NCBI GenBank assembly: GCA_037355855.1
Contig: CM074759.1
Span: forward strand, 7,564,001 to 7,628,000
From: Pseudo-nitzschia pungens
Lineage: Eukaryota > Bacillariophyta > Bacillariophyceae > Bacillariales > Bacillariaceae
Direction of reading: 5' to 3'
Length of the DNA stretch: 64,000 nt
Part shown: one piece after another, positions 21,141 through 32,712 of the stretch
Position numbering within the stretch: the first letter of the stretch is position 1
How the letters are laid out: each line of letters opens with the position of its first letter
Notes under the pieces: generated by a model
The model's input: only the letters and a program-made list of their open reading frames with translations
What the model was told of the DNA's origin: nothing
The model's database searches: none
Translations under genes and position numbers: made by a program

Positions 21141-24100
21141 ATGACATCGAATGCCAAGGGAAACGGTAAAGCCGTGACCAATGCCGTGGCGGAGGAAGTT
21201 ACGGCCGAAAAATCAAAGGATAACAGAACTGTAGATGCTACCTTAGCAAGACCGAACGACACACCAACCGGTGTGTCCGTGACTCCGACGGGAGCAGCCA
21301 TGGCGGGATTTGAGGCTCCAGCAGGTTTGAGTGATGGCAATAGTAGCAACAATCGCAAGACGGCGCCGGAAATCTCCTCTTCCCTTTCGTGTTCTCTGAC
21401 AACTCCCGTTGTGTCCAATACCAGAAGGAAAACCGCGGCGATCCTTGGTGACGAAACCACTACACCGGATGGCGCTGACAGCAGCGGTTTCGGTCAGTAC
21501 CTCAACATTAGCAGTAAGGAGGCATCGGGGGATTCAGCAAAGTCGCGCCAATCCAATCTCAACAGCACAATGGAGTTACCGGACATTGCGAGGCTTTGCC
21601 ACCTGGAGAAAAACGAAGACTGGAACAACGACAACACGCTCCAAACCAAAAACAGTCAAAGCAGGCCCAGCTTGAGCATGGTGGGTTTGTTTGATACACC
21701 ACCGCAGCGACGCTTGGGGTCTGCGGTATCCACATCAGACCTCCAATATCTTCGAGTCCAGCAAGAACAAGAAGAGCAATATTCTACGCTGTCTATGCCC
21801 ACGTTGAAGGATGGCACTACCGATGACAAAAATATCGGAATGAAACATGAATTTTCTGCGGAGAATACTGCAAATGTCACTTTTCGCCGCTCGTCTTTCT
21901 TGTCGGAAAGTTCATGGGAATCCGATTTGGCACTCAATCACAACGACGATGACACCTTAGGTGACTCATTATTAAGCTTGGATTCACCACCAGAACGAGA
22001 TCTGAAAAGAATGCATTTGGATAGCAATCGAAGACTTTCTTTGACGGTCGATATGAAAACCGGAAAGTCACCGAGTACCGGCGGGTATCACCGTGGCCAG
22101 CATGTGTTGCGCCGAAGCCTTAGTAGCGACATGCTAAATGCTCAGTCGCCGAAATCCCGCAGGCTACGAGCCATGTCGGAAAGGACAAGAAAGATCAAAA
22201 AGATGCTGGCACTGCCACCGCCTAAGAGTTCCATCGATGCGGAGAGAAATGATCCGTCACTCGAGAGAAGAGTCGATGGCAACACCAAACCTCTCACACT
22301 CCGTGACGTCGAAGAAGGACGTGGTGAGAAAGAGCAGGCAAAACCCGGTTCAGTTTCTTTTGACGTCAAAACTGAAGTTCCAGAAGAAAGCGACCGCGAC
22401 CGACATATAAGTGAAAACATCGAGCAAGCCGAGCGGAAGAAACGCCATCGCTACAGCATAGAACCAATGAGTGTGAGGGTGAAAGAAGGCAAACAAAGGG
22501 AAAGAGACGTGGTGCAATATCGACTATCAACAATCACACCCGCTGACATACGCCGGCGTCAGTTCATAAATAGCATTGCTACCGATAGTGCCATCGGTGT
22601 CAATAGTGACATAAGCAACGTCACGAGCAAGAGCAAAAAATTCACGTCTACTGCTGGAACTGGGAAAACCAGGAGTCGTTGGAGGATATGGATAATCAAA
22701 GTACGATTCTGGGTTAGTGAATTTGTAATTTCCGCAATGACACTACGCGATAGAAAGCCCTCAGTTGCGTTTATCCATCAGCTCTTATATTGGTCTTTTC
22801 GCAAGAACCTGGTGCTCGTATGTATGCTTGCAGCTGTATTCTTCTTTGCCTGGACTTTTTTTTTCGCCGCGCTTCTCTACCTAATTGGACATCGGAATCC
22901 CGAATGCATACACGTCAATGGTGTTAATTTTAACGAGACGCAAGCGAAATTTATTGATGCCTTTGCTCTTTCCTGGACTACATTCACAACGGTGGGTTAT
23001 GGATTGGTATTTCCCGGAACGTCGGCAACTTTACCAGAGGATTTCAACATCGCAAAGCACTGCACTGGAATGACCATTGTGACAACATCGGAAGCTTTTG
23101 TGGGAATTTTATTCTCGGCATTTTGGGGAGCCGTTTTGTTTGCAAAGGTCACAAGAATTGCGTCTCATGCACAAATTACTTTCTCAAAAGTCGCAATTAT
23201 CAAGTACGGGAAGGGAGCGACGGGTACGGCAGAAGATGAGTACGAATATATCCCCTCGGACGACGAGTGCGAAGATAGAGAATCCGGCTACAAGAAGAGT
23301 AGATTGCCGCTACCGATTTTGGAGTTTCGGATTGCCAATCGCCTGAATCATCGGCGGGGTGGTGAAATCATTGACGCAACTATAAACATTGTTGCAAGTA
23401 TGCCAGAGAGCGATGCATCCCAATTCAATGGGCACAGTGGGTTGGTGCCAAGGAGGCGACCACGGAGAGGAAGACGGCAACCCGTCAGACGTTCGCAAGC
23501 GGTAGGCAACACCGATCTTACTGATTTTGAAAACAAAGATGTCAGCGATTACGTCACCAATGATCCCCAAGAGGCTGCACGAAACATAGTCAGCACATAC
23601 CTTCAGACGCTTGATGATGATTTGAACGACGACAAAAGCGATATCTACCAGAATCGTGACGATGATAGCAGCAATAACAGGGTGAAAGAAGAAGTTCCCA
23701 ACCAAGTGTTTGCCAAGCTGTTGGTAGAATCAATGGAACATCCGTTCTTCAATCGAGTCTGGACCATTCGTCACGTCTTGGATGAGTCCTCGCCGATATT
23801 AAAACCAGAGGCCAAGGAATTGATCCGCTTGAACAATGGTCACTGGCCGGAGGATTTGAATACCGCCATTGGTGTTCGCGCCAGCATCAACTTTACCGCA
23901 ATATTGGTGAGTTTTTCTGGAACTTCCAACGTGGATGCAAATTCGGTTTACAGCCAACACGTATATACCCCCATGGACATCTACGTTGGTTATTCCTTTT
24001 GCAACATGCTGTTTCGTGCATCCGATGGCAGTCTCGGCGTCGACCCGCGGATGCTGAATGTTTGGGAGGAGCAAAAGGGCGGCGGCGGAGAAATATTGAA

Positions 24101-24155
24101 TGTGAGGGATGCAAAAAGTCGCGGTCATTCGTCGAGGCACTTTTGGGTCCTTTAG
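21141..24155 (+). CDS. Inward-rectifier (Kir-type) potassium channel with very long N-terminus
   Basis: A single-exon gene for 1004 residues. Residues 1-540 are Ser/Thr- and charge-rich, without a recognised domain, and are probably disordered. The pore module follows: TM1 at about 557-583 (LVLVCMLAAVFFFAWTFFFA), a pore helix, then the selectivity filter TTVGYG at about 614-619. TM2 lies at about 648-672 (FVGILFSAFWGAVLFAKV). Only two TMs plus the filter make this a Kir topology, not a six-TM channel. The C-terminal third has Kir cytoplasmic-domain features: HPFFNRVWTIRHVLDESSPI, then INFTAILVSFSGTSNVD and a YVGYSFCNMLF segment. Kir proteins are usually 360-500 residues, so the N-terminal extension is exceptional. 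Two acidic/basic insertions interrupt the cytoplasmic domain at about 695-870. Function: K+ conduction across a membrane; which membrane is not shown. Confidence 0.88.
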   Translation: MTSNAKGNGKAVTNAVAEEVTAEKSKDNRTVDATLARPNDTPTGVSVTPTGAAMAGFEAPAGLSDGNSSNNRKTAPEISSSLSCSLTTPVVSNTRRKTAAILGDETTTPDGADSSGFGQYLNISSKEASGDSAKSRQSNLNSTMELPDIARLCHLEKNEDWNNDNTLQTKNSQSRPSLSMVGLFDTPPQRRLGSAVSTSDLQYLRVQQEQEEQYSTLSMPTLKDGTTDDKNIGMKHEFSAENTANVTFRRSSFLSESSWESDLALNHNDDDTLGDSLLSLDSPPERDLKRMHLDSNRRLSLTVDMKTGKSPSTGGYHRGQHVLRRSLSSDMLNAQSPKSRRLRAMSERTRKIKKMLALPPPKSSIDAERNDPSLERRVDGNTKPLTLRDVEEGRGEKEQAKPGSVSFDVKTEVPEESDRDRHISENIEQAERKKRHRYSIEPMSVRVKEGKQRERDVVQYRLSTITPADIRRRQFINSIATDSAIGVNSDISNVTSKSKKFTSTAGTGKTRSRWRIWIIKVRFWVSEFVISAMTLRDRKPSVAFIHQLLYWSFRKNLVLVCMLAAVFFFAWTFFFAALLYLIGHRNPECIHVNGVNFNETQAKFIDAFALSWTTFTTVGYGLVFPGTSATLPEDFNIAKHCTGMTIVTTSEAFVGILFSAFWGAVLFAKVTRIASHAQITFSKVAIIKYGKGATGTAEDEYEYIPSDDECEDRESGYKKSRLPLPILEFRIANRLNHRRGGEIIDATINIVASMPESDASQFNGHSGLVPRRRPRRGRRQPVRRSQAVGNTDLTDFENKDVSDYVTNDPQEAARNIVSTYLQTLDDDLNDDKSDIYQNRDDDSSNNRVKEEVPNQVFAKLLVESMEHPFFNRVWTIRHVLDESSPILKPEAKELIRLNNGHWPEDLNTAIGVRASINFTAILVSFSGTSNVDANSVYSQHVYTPMDIYVGYSFCNMLFRASDGSLGVDPRMLNVWEEQKGGGGEILNVRDAKSRGHSSRHFWVL

Positions 24156-24628
24156 CACGGTGCCTCGACCTGCACCACGTGACTGTTTTTGAAAAGAGAG
24201 AAACCGAATACAGTACTAGTAAGGCGGGCAGGACGTACGGCAGATTCGTGGTGTACTGCACCACCTGTGTCTAGATTGATTCATTAACCATCTTTTCTTT
24301 ATGAAATGAAATACTGACAACCTACGGTCCTTTCAGCAAACTCAGTTCGGTTCCTAGTATAGTATTTGCCTTCCCAGAGAAAGTCGTCCGGGTTGCTCAC
24401 TTAACCGTCACTACACTGTAGACTGTTGTGGTAGTAGCAATACAATCTATTATTCTCAGTATGGTATGGTACTATGATTCTTCGTTTTCGTACAGTTGCC
24501 ATTCGTTGCAGACTCCGCGGCGCCCGCCCGCCGACCAGCCCGCCCATCCCGGGTCGTTCGTTCGTTCGTTTTTCATCCTCGCGCTCCCGCCCACTCACTC
24601 CCCCGCATCCTCTCTATCAAACGGCCAT
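24156..24628. other. Convergent intergenic region
   Basis: Between the 3' ends of the channel (+) and sigma (-) genes. CGTTCGTTCGTTCGTT at about 24557-24571 is a short tandem repeat. No gene seen. Confidence 0.45.
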
Positions 24629-26450
24629 CTAGGCGATCGTCAGGAGGTATTCCTCCAGGCTCTCCGCCTCGGCCGCCTCCCTCAGCTTCGCCAGGCAGGC
24701 CTTGGCCAGCTGCGAGGCCCTCGCCTGGCTCACCCCCATGGCGTCGGCGCACTCCCGGATCGTCCGGGTCTTTCCGTCCGTGGTCAGGCCGTAGCGCAGC
24801 CGCATCAACCGGGCCTCCCGGGGGGTCAGGTTCCGGGCCATGGCGGCGATCACGTCCGCCTGCATCTGCGTCCGCTCGGCGAGGTCCGCGTCGGCCTCGA
24901 GGCAGGGGTTGTCGGTGTCCAGGAGCCCCGCGCCGCTTCCTTCGGTTCCCCCGCTCCGGGATTGCTGCTTGTATTCGTAGTCGAGGCTGAGGACGGATTT
25001 GGCCTGCCGCATCTTGCGCTGGGAAAGAATCACGTCCTCGACCTTCATGTTCAGGCGGTCGGCGATCTCTTCCACCGACACGGTGGACGACGACGACAAC
25101 GACGACGACGACAGCGGCGACGACGACGACTGACAATGGATTCGTCGCCTCGTGGCTGAGGCTCAGGCTCGCGCCCGTGTCGCTCCCGATGCTTCCCCCC
25201 TTTTCCTGGACCAGCTCGCGGTGGGCCCTCAGGATTTTCTGCCACTTTTGCTTCTCCACCGCCGGCACCTTCATGGCCCCGTCCAGCGCGTGCGAGTTGC
25301 TGAGGTGCCCCTTGATCCAGATGGTCGCGTAGGTGCTGAACCGGATCCCCCGGGACGGATCGAAGAGCTCGGCGGCCCTCAGCAGGCCGAGGGAACCCTC
25401 CTGGACCAGCTCCTCGTAGGTCACCCCGGACCGCTTCCGGACGTCGCGGTAGTGCTTTCGGACGACCGCGTGGACGAGCCCGACGTTGGCCGAGACCAGG
25501 AGCTGCTTGGCGCGGCGGTAGGTGGCGACCTCCCGCCGGAGCGCGGTGGGGGTCTCGAGGTTCGCGAGGCGGGCCCACTCGCTCTTGGTCAGGGACCTGC
25601 CCTCGGCGGCCTCTCGGTCGGTCTTGAGCTTGTGGAGCCTGACGCCCCTCTGGATCATCTTGGCGAGCTCGATCTCCTCCTCGGGGCTCACGGCCCGCGC
25701 CGTGGAAAACTCGAGGTCGCTGCGCTTCGTCTTGGTGTTTGGGGCGGTTGTTGTTCGTTTCTTGGCCTTCGTTTTGGTTTGTTGCTGTTGCTGTTGCTGC
25801 TGTCGAAAGGCATTCACGGCCGGCTGGGGGAGCTGCTCGGGAACGCTGCTCATGGCGACCTTTTCCAGAAACGAGGCATCCGTCACGTGCGTGTCCAGAA
25901 ACCGGTTTGGCGTCGGCGAGGCCCGATCGATCTGGCTCTGCAGCTCGTCGTCCAGGATCTCGTATCCGGTGGACCGCTGCAATTCCTGAAACGAATCCAC
26001 CTCGAAGGCGAGGAATTCGTCGTCGTCGTCGTCGTCGATGTATTCGTTTTCCGCGTCGGCATCGATCGGGGTGTTGTAGTAGGTACCGATCGGTGACTTC
26101 CCGGTAGGCCTCGGGAGAAGGGTCGCCTCCCCGTCGCTCTCGGTCTCCGGCGCTTGGGGTTGCTGCGCCGCAGCGCGCTCGGCGCTCGATCGCGGTCTCG
26201 CGATCGCTCTCGATTGGGACTGGGACGTCGCGAACAGCTGCGTCGTCGATGTCGATGTCGATGTCGATGTCGATGACAACGCGGACGGTGTCGAGGCCGA
26301 AGCGCTGCCAAACGCCGGTCGCTTTCCGGGAGAAGGCATCGCAGGCGATCGCGAAGTGTACGCCATCGCCGAAGAGGAATCGTTCTGGACCATCCCCTGC
26401 ACGAGGAAGATGGTTGCGGCGAGCCGCATGCACGATGATTGGTGACTCAT
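24629..26450 (-). CDS. SIG: Plastid RNA polymerase sigma factor (sigma-70 type), frame change in a (GTC)n tract
   Basis: Directs the plastid-encoded bacterial-type RNA polymerase to promoters. Start chosen at 26450 (MSHQSSCMRLAATIFLVQGM): a signal-like segment followed by SSAMAY fits a bipartite plastid leader. A ~230-residue variable region precedes region 1.2 (SPEEEIELAKMIQRG). Region 2 follows: ANVGLVHAVVRKHY, TYEELVQEGSLGLLRAAELFD and FSTYATIWIKGHL. Regions 3 and 4 (SVEEIADRLNM, LTPREARLMRLRYGL, TIRECADAMGVSQARASQLAKACLAKLR) are in another frame from about 25129 to the stop at 24629. The change falls in a (GTC/TCG)n tract at 25085-25131. It could be one extra base at 25130. Alternatively an 82-nt intron, 25211..25130, runs from a weak GTCCAG donor to a good TTGTCAG acceptor. 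About 606 residues without an intron. The helix-turn-helix end (LEEYLLTIA) is intact. Confidence 0.82.
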
Positions 26451-28905
26451 GGTTGGTTTGTTTCGACAGAGTTGTTTTGTCTTTCCTGCTATTCCTGCTG
26501 CTGCTCCTGCTAATAGTATCGCGTTGCAATTGGTGTGTGCAACTCCGATACAACAAAGGAACAAAGTTACTATGATATTATTATTACAAAGATCGTACAG
26601 TCTTCCTCTATTTCCGTGTTGTGAGCGTTTTAGGGAATAAGCTCTACGGTAATGATGGATCGTGTCGCACTACCGTACAGATCCTGCTTCGAGAATTTCG
26701 TTTCGTTCGGAAATGACGAGTAAGTAACGCTGCGTGGAAGAGAGAATCACGTTTTCGTGCTGATGGGCATCTTCGATGATGGTGATGATGATGGCTCAGC
26801 TCGGGGAAGTGGATGTGCGGTATCGGATCGATGGTGCCGGAAACAATCATGCAGGCATGCATGCATGCATGCATTCCTGGATGACAGATCAGCTGAGTTG
26901 TTATTCCACATCAACGATCCGATCCGAAAGCAACCTTCCGTACAAGCACCCGTATGTACGTACCAGTCAGTATCTGCACCAGGCAACTTAATGAGTGAGT
27001 GCCATCCCAGTAGAATTAGTTTTTGGTTTCCTGCTACAGTACCGTACGGTACAGTTGAGTACTGATACGTAATTCTACTACTCCGACCCGTACGTAATAC
27101 AGTACTAAGTTTACCGTGTTGCCCGAAGTGAAAATACTGACACAGCGCCGCGATCACTGGTTCGGGGATGTTACGTCATCCCGAAGCGTTCTTCCTTTTT
27201 TGTACACAACCCATGTACCGGAAACAACACCAGAGGGAACAGGAAGACGTGGAAGTTTCTTCTCCCGACTCGGGACCATCTGCCGATAGTACGGGTAAGG
27301 TTAACTTACTTGCACATGGTAAGGTTTACCTGGTACCTGGCAACTTACCTGGTAACTTACCCGTTCCTAACCACACTTAGTTTCGTTCGAAACCTACCGT
27401 ACGGTACACTTTCCTACGTACAGTAACCTTAACTTAACTACTAACACGCACTTTTCAACTACGGTATTCTAGCGACCTACTAATCCTACCCTTACTAGTA
27501 CATAGCATACTGTTATTCTTCTCCGGCACCAGTGCATTGAGCCTTGGTTCCGAGGCAGCTCTACTACTACTACTACTACTAGTAGTAACACCGAGTGGAA
27601 GGTAGTTTGCTCCTCCAATGAAACATCGGATAAGGATTCCGTCAACTCCAAACTCTGCAAGGTGTTTTACATTGGGTATCTTATGATCTTATGTGTTGGA
27701 TGAATGCCTTCTCAAAGCGAATGGATTTGGTGCATGATGATGCTGAGGATGATACTCCTCCATTCAACATTTGTCCTCACCACTGCTGCCATGATACCCC
27801 GGGTCTACTAGTAGTAGTAGTAGTGATTAGAATAGTAGTAGTAGTAGTAGTAGTAGTGATACTACTATGCAAATTGTGAGCTCTAGTATTGATTAGTCTA
27901 CTATTGCTACTACTGTTCTTTCCAACAACCTCCCGTAGTTGGTGGTAAGGAGACTCGCTAGTAGTAGTAATTGTATAGTACCAATCACGAGGAGTGGACT
28001 CGTGACTGTATCCTTCCGGTGCACGGCAACTGCTACTACCAAGATGGAAAGTGTGGTTTGTCGCAGTGGCTTACCCTCGGTATTGCCTTGGGACTAGCTG
28101 AGTCTGGACTGCATCTACTTCAGCGAATCCTTCCTTCTACGGGAACAGCCTCCTGTAATCACTTCCTCAATCCTCTGCAAGAAGAAGGAGCTATGAGTAG
28201 TCGCAATGCACAGCCAATCCCCGAGTCCCACCTTGATTCTGTGATGAAAGTTGCATCACAGGGCCTTGGGTTTTTTCCCCTGTCTATTGTCAGACCATCA
28301 TGGAAGTACTCGGATGTGAGTCAATGACTTTTGTTGAGTTTTGAAAAAAATTCATTGTTAGAAGTATTACTTATAACATAAGCAATTAAAGTAAGTAATT
28401 TCATGTATTTCAATACTTTATTTTCATATATTACCAAAACTTCATCTCTCACCAGGGGTTCCCCGATTCCTTTTTCCCTAAATCCTTTGCGCAATATGAA
28501 TATTACTGGATAGTATGTTTGGTTTCCCTCATGAACTTTGTGTTCTTTAGAAATGTATTGTCTGACAACAGTTGGTTGAGCGTTTTAGAGCCATCTTCAT
28601 CATTGGCATGTGATGGTCCACAACATGACAAGTCTTCCTGCCCTTCTTAAAATTGTAAGTCATGCTGGAGATTGATCTTACTCGGGAGAGCATCATTACA
28701 AGCTTGCCATTGCCACCAGTACAAACTAGATTTGAGTTGGTGTTGTGTATTTTCTTTGTCACCAGCAACAGACTTTCTATGGCTTCATCACAATAGTTTT
28801 GTGAACGTGAAATCTTTGATCGCCTTGGGCTGTTTGTTATTGGGGATGACAGTCTTCATTAACTCCATTTCGTTAAACTACGTGTTCAATGTTGCTAGTT
28901 TCATC
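26451..28905. other. 2.4-kb intergenic region with TAG/CTA triplet tracts and word islands
   Basis: No gene I can support. Contents: a (CATG)n run (GCATGCATGCATGCATGC) at about 26860-26875, GTACCGTACGGTAC at about 27038-27052, and a dense GTAAGG/TTACCTGG island at 27290-27480. (CTA)n-(TAG)n tracts form potential hairpins at 27556-27590 and 27808-27860. An open frame at 27971-28327 (+) has no recognisable features and is not called. Confidence 0.5.
27556..27880. repeat. (CTA)n/(TAG)n triplet tracts
   Basis: CTACTACTACTACTACTACT followed by AGTAGTAAC at about 27558-27588, and TAGTAGTAGTAGTAG runs at 27808-27860. The complementary orientation of the two classes allows foldback. Similar tracts occur near 43.8-44.9 kb and 57.05-57.7 kb. 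Confidence 0.75.
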
Positions 28906-31900
28906 CTAGAAGGACGAAGAGCCATTCCAGAATTCTTCTCCTTCAATGTATTTAGAGCAAAGAAGACCCAATTGAGCTCGCCGATTGCGTGATTCGAGCT
29001 TCATGGCAACACGCTTTTCGACTTCCTGACCTTTTATATTACTCGAATCATGGTCAGGATGCAAAGATTTCATGTAATGCGCTTGTTCTCCTCGTGGACT
29101 GCCGTCTCTTTTGACCTTGTCGAACCTATAGTACGTGCCTGTGCCCCGATTTTGGGTTTCTTGGCTTTCATTTCGTTTCGTGGTAAACTGGTGACTAACG
29201 CCATCCATGCCAGCAAAAAATGGTTTCGATGTGCAATCTTCCCTTTCGTCGAATGGATTGAAGATGCAGAAATCCTCACGGTGCTCTGCAAACTCAACAT
29301 TGTTGCTGACATCCTGGACGTCCCTCGTTTCGATACACTGTTTATTGACTTTGTTTGGCACAGTTGGTCCACCATTATAGTTCACGGGAATACTGCACCC
29401 ATCTTCGTTGTCGCCCCGAAAGTGTTTTTCCGTCTTGAAAGACGGTTTAGAAGTAGAAGAACAAAGATATCTCCCGTTTTCCAGCTCTTTTTGTTCCTGT
29501 TCAAGGAACTTGATTTGCCTTTTCAACATCCGGATTGTTGAAAGCCTATCAATGTTCTCACCCTTGCGTTGGTATAGGCTATGAATCTTAAATTCGTTCG
29601 CTGCATTGTGACAAACGGCTCCATTGCTTTCTTCTATGGCCTGAAACGAATCATAGACGCACTCATCCTGATGGCAGAAACCGGGGGTGATGCGATCCGA
29701 ATCGAAATCATTTCGAACGTGTTGTGCCCGACGATTCACACGATTGTTCTTCTCCTGCTGGCAATCTCTGCCCCGTTGTTCCGACGCGTCGAAACCGAGA
29801 CTAAAACTTGTCTCGGATCTGCTGGATACATACTCTTTCTCGATGTCACCCCGCTGGTGGCGCGAAAAGGTCAAGTGATTGGATCTGCCTTCTCTTTCCT
29901 CGTGTCTGGATCGATACATTTCAGTCGGTGCTTGGTAATTTAGACTTTCATCGGACTCTGCTCTTCTATAATTCTTTGTGAACGTCATGTAGTGCGAAAG
30001 GGACAATTTTGACTTTGAATCTTCTCCTTCATTCCAGCCAGCATCGATAGTGTCGACGACTCGGGAATTGATCTTATCAACAAATCCATCTTTGTGACGT
30101 TTGACCAGGGGACTCTGTGATGGACGTCGCTGTCTCTTATCCGTGGAACAATATTGATGCTGCTTCGTTGGCAAAATTTCGGTATCCGCTTCTTTCGCAA
30201 TCGGGTATTTTGCTTCATGCCAGTCTTCAATGATTTGCATACGGTCGTAATAGGTTTCCGTAGGGAATTCGCTGGTGCTCCGGTGCCCAGGTTTTTCAAC
30301 GAAGCTTTTGGGAGATAAATTTCTGAGCAACGGTTTAGCGTGTTGTTTTCCCGAACGTGTTCTCTTGGACAACAGAGGTCTTTTGATCTTTGGATCAACC
30401 TCGTCCGACACATCTGGTATCAATCCATCTTGCTGTTTTGAAACGGCAATCCTAGCGTGATTATTTTTGTCAGTCGCACAATAGAATTCAGGAATGAGGC
30501 GAACGCCCAAGTTGTGTTCGTGTCCAGGTGCCAGGGCATCACAATTGTGATCATTCAGAGACTGTTTTGAGAATGATGTCGTGATCCGGTCAGCATGACA
30601 TTCAGTAATATCGGTCTTGATGGTACTAGACTCGTCATTCATTTGCTGTTCATAGCGGCCGCTGAAGTCATCTATCGTTTTCGGATCGATGCTCTTGCAA
30701 ACGTATTCTCTTGGGTTCTGTTGCTTTCGATGATGCTCCTCGTAAGTTTCGATACGATTTACATAAATTATTCGACCAATGTGCACGTCAGTTTTATTCT
30801 GTTCAGCTTCGTCTTCTTGTCCAAGCACTTTCTTCTTCTTTTTCTTCAACTTCATTAGAATGGCTTGAACATCATCGCTGAACCCTTTCGGTTCTCCGTT
30901 GGGAACGTTGTTCTCATTGCATTGAAATTTATGAAAACAATCCTTTCGAGCTTGACTATTCTTTTTACCGTCTACAGGGAAGCCGATTCTTTCTTGATCC
31001 TTGGGTTCCTCCATACCCAGAAGGAAGGCCCGTCGTTTCTCCTGTTCGGCTGTTCCCTGCTGCTGAAGTTTCTTCTGTTGTTCGTGGAATAGCTCAATGA
31101 GTTTTGGGTAGCACTTGTCAATTGCAGACTCGTCTTCGATTGTAGAAAATTCAAATCGATCCAAAGGGTTTCCTTCCGCGTCGGTCGTTGTTGCCTTGAC
31201 GACCCATTTGACCTCGTAGGATTGTCTTCCCGCTCGAACGAGACGCTTATTGATGCGTGTCGGAACTGGGCGATTGGTATTCGTGGGTAACTTCGAGAGT
31301 TTCTCTCCTTCTGCACTTGATTCGGACACCATCTGACCGAATAATTCTCGTCTTGCAAGATATGCCGACAGGGACTTTCTAACGAACTCTCGGCTTTCTT
31401 GAAGACTGCGTCCCCGTACAATCAATGATGACTTCAAGAATGCTTCGAGCTGTGGAGATGCCATTTTCACCGTGCGGGCTGTTTCTCCCACTAGACACAG
31501 AGGTATCTGATTTTCGTTTGGTTCGTGGTACGTCCTCACTGTAGCAGAAGGATCGAAATCCGTTCGCATTCCGAGTGCCTTGGTACGAAGTTGCTTACGG
31601 AATCGACCCCCTGGAGATAATGGGAAACAAAGCTCCCCCGGTTTTGTGCCACAGCCATCGCAACCATGTGTTTTGTGACTCTTCTTTGTACCCCGATGAC
31701 CACAACAACTACAGTGAGGTCCCGAGGTCTCCTCTCTTCTCTCGTTCGAAGAGGAGGAAATCGCAGCGCGCTCCCAAGAAAGCAACAGATCCATAGCCGG
31801 AGAGGAATTGCCATCCTGTGGTTTCAGTGGATTATCAATTTGACACTTCCGAATGAATCGAATGGCTTTTCTGCATCCAACTTTTGAAAGACCGCCTCCC

Positions 31901-32712
31901 GCAAGATCACTTCCGGTTATTATGGCAAAGGCAATCAAGTCACTTCTTGACAGCTTGACAACGTCTTTGCCCTCCTTGGAATCTTCCCCGGTTTCGTCGT
32001 ATTTTCCGGCATCGTCATCGTCTACTATAGCTCGAATATTGGTGGCATCGTATCGAATCACATTGGAATTATCGAGGTTCTCCACCGAAAACTTGGTGTA
32101 GATGACTTTGGCTCCGTACAAGAGACAATCCCCGTCATTCGAGATGACACCATCAACAATCCCTCTTTGATTCAACAGAGCACAGAGGGCCTCGCCCTCT
32201 GCCCTCGCTCGAACCACTACGACCCCGAGTAGTTTCAGCAGTTCCTCGCATCGCTCGCAGGCCGTCCAAAATCTTGCCCCGCTGCGGCGTTTTCGGAACT
32301 TGTCTTCTCCTCCGACTGCTTTGCCGGTGACTTCGTGGCCGTCGCCACCGGAATTCGCATCGGTGGTCGATCGATTGCGGGGTCGAATCCTCCGCTTCCC
32401 CTCGATCACTACGACCAACCGGATGCCGAGATTGAGCAATTTCAGAGTCCGGCTGTACACGAGTTGCAGCGACGGATCGACGACGTGGTTTTGTTGCATC
32501 GCGGAGGACGTGAGAGCCTCGCAAATCCATATGGAAAGATCGACGGCGAGGACCGGCATATTCTCTGGAGACGAGTATCGATTTTCCATCTCGCGGATGT
32601 TCCATGGATTTGTCCTTGCCCTTCGATTGTGGTGGTCCCGAAGCTCGTCCGCTCCCACTCGTTTACCGCAACCGGCTCGATCGAGCACTTTCCACAGAGA
32701 CGCTACCGTCAT
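28906..32712 (-). CDS. XPG/FEN1-family structure-specific nuclease, GEN1-like, with long disordered tail
   Basis: A single-exon gene for 1268 residues. XPG N-domain: MTVASLWKVLDRAG at the extreme N-terminus, then AVDLSIWICEAL with Asp58. XPG I-domain: RARAEGEALCALLNQRGIVDGVISNDGDCLLYGA with Glu172, Glu174, Asp193 and Asp195. IITGSDLAGGGLSKVGCRKA, with Asp269, begins the helix-hairpin-helix. These are the metal-binding acids of the family and all are present. A CxxC zinc-like cluster (CSCCGHRG...CDGCGTKPGELC) follows, a feature not found in FEN1. The remaining ~750 residues are polar and low in order. GEN1-type nucleases resolve Holliday junctions or flaps in DNA repair. The position of the HhH just after the I-domain fits GEN1/XPG better than FEN1, which lacks such a tail. 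The exact orthologue is uncertain. Confidence 0.82.
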   Translation of the reverse strand: MTVASLWKVLDRAGCGKRVGADELRDHHNRRARTNPWNIREMENRYSSPENMPVLAVDLSIWICEALTSSAMQQNHVVDPSLQLVYSRTLKLLNLGIRLVVVIEGKRRIRPRNRSTTDANSGGDGHEVTGKAVGGEDKFRKRRSGARFWTACERCEELLKLLGVVVVRARAEGEALCALLNQRGIVDGVISNDGDCLLYGAKVIYTKFSVENLDNSNVIRYDATNIRAIVDDDDAGKYDETGEDSKEGKDVVKLSRSDLIAFAIITGSDLAGGGLSKVGCRKAIRFIRKCQIDNPLKPQDGNSSPAMDLLLSWERAAISSSSNERREETSGPHCSCCGHRGTKKSHKTHGCDGCGTKPGELCFPLSPGGRFRKQLRTKALGMRTDFDPSATVRTYHEPNENQIPLCLVGETARTVKMASPQLEAFLKSSLIVRGRSLQESREFVRKSLSAYLARRELFGQMVSESSAEGEKLSKLPTNTNRPVPTRINKRLVRAGRQSYEVKWVVKATTTDAEGNPLDRFEFSTIEDESAIDKCYPKLIELFHEQQKKLQQQGTAEQEKRRAFLLGMEEPKDQERIGFPVDGKKNSQARKDCFHKFQCNENNVPNGEPKGFSDDVQAILMKLKKKKKKVLGQEDEAEQNKTDVHIGRIIYVNRIETYEEHHRKQQNPREYVCKSIDPKTIDDFSGRYEQQMNDESSTIKTDITECHADRITTSFSKQSLNDHNCDALAPGHEHNLGVRLIPEFYCATDKNNHARIAVSKQQDGLIPDVSDEVDPKIKRPLLSKRTRSGKQHAKPLLRNLSPKSFVEKPGHRSTSEFPTETYYDRMQIIEDWHEAKYPIAKEADTEILPTKQHQYCSTDKRQRRPSQSPLVKRHKDGFVDKINSRVVDTIDAGWNEGEDSKSKLSLSHYMTFTKNYRRAESDESLNYQAPTEMYRSRHEEREGRSNHLTFSRHQRGDIEKEYVSSRSETSFSLGFDASEQRGRDCQQEKNNRVNRRAQHVRNDFDSDRITPGFCHQDECVYDSFQAIEESNGAVCHNAANEFKIHSLYQRKGENIDRLSTIRMLKRQIKFLEQEQKELENGRYLCSSTSKPSFKTEKHFRGDNEDGCSIPVNYNGGPTVPNKVNKQCIETRDVQDVSNNVEFAEHREDFCIFNPFDEREDCTSKPFFAGMDGVSHQFTTKRNESQETQNRGTGTYYRFDKVKRDGSPRGEQAHYMKSLHPDHDSSNIKGQEVEKRVAMKLESRNRRAQLGLLCSKYIEGEEFWNGSSSF

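Noticed and set aside
27971..28327. 118-codon plus-strand frame in repeat-rich DNA
   Set aside because: No domain, no signal, flanked by triplet repeats; not supported as a gene.
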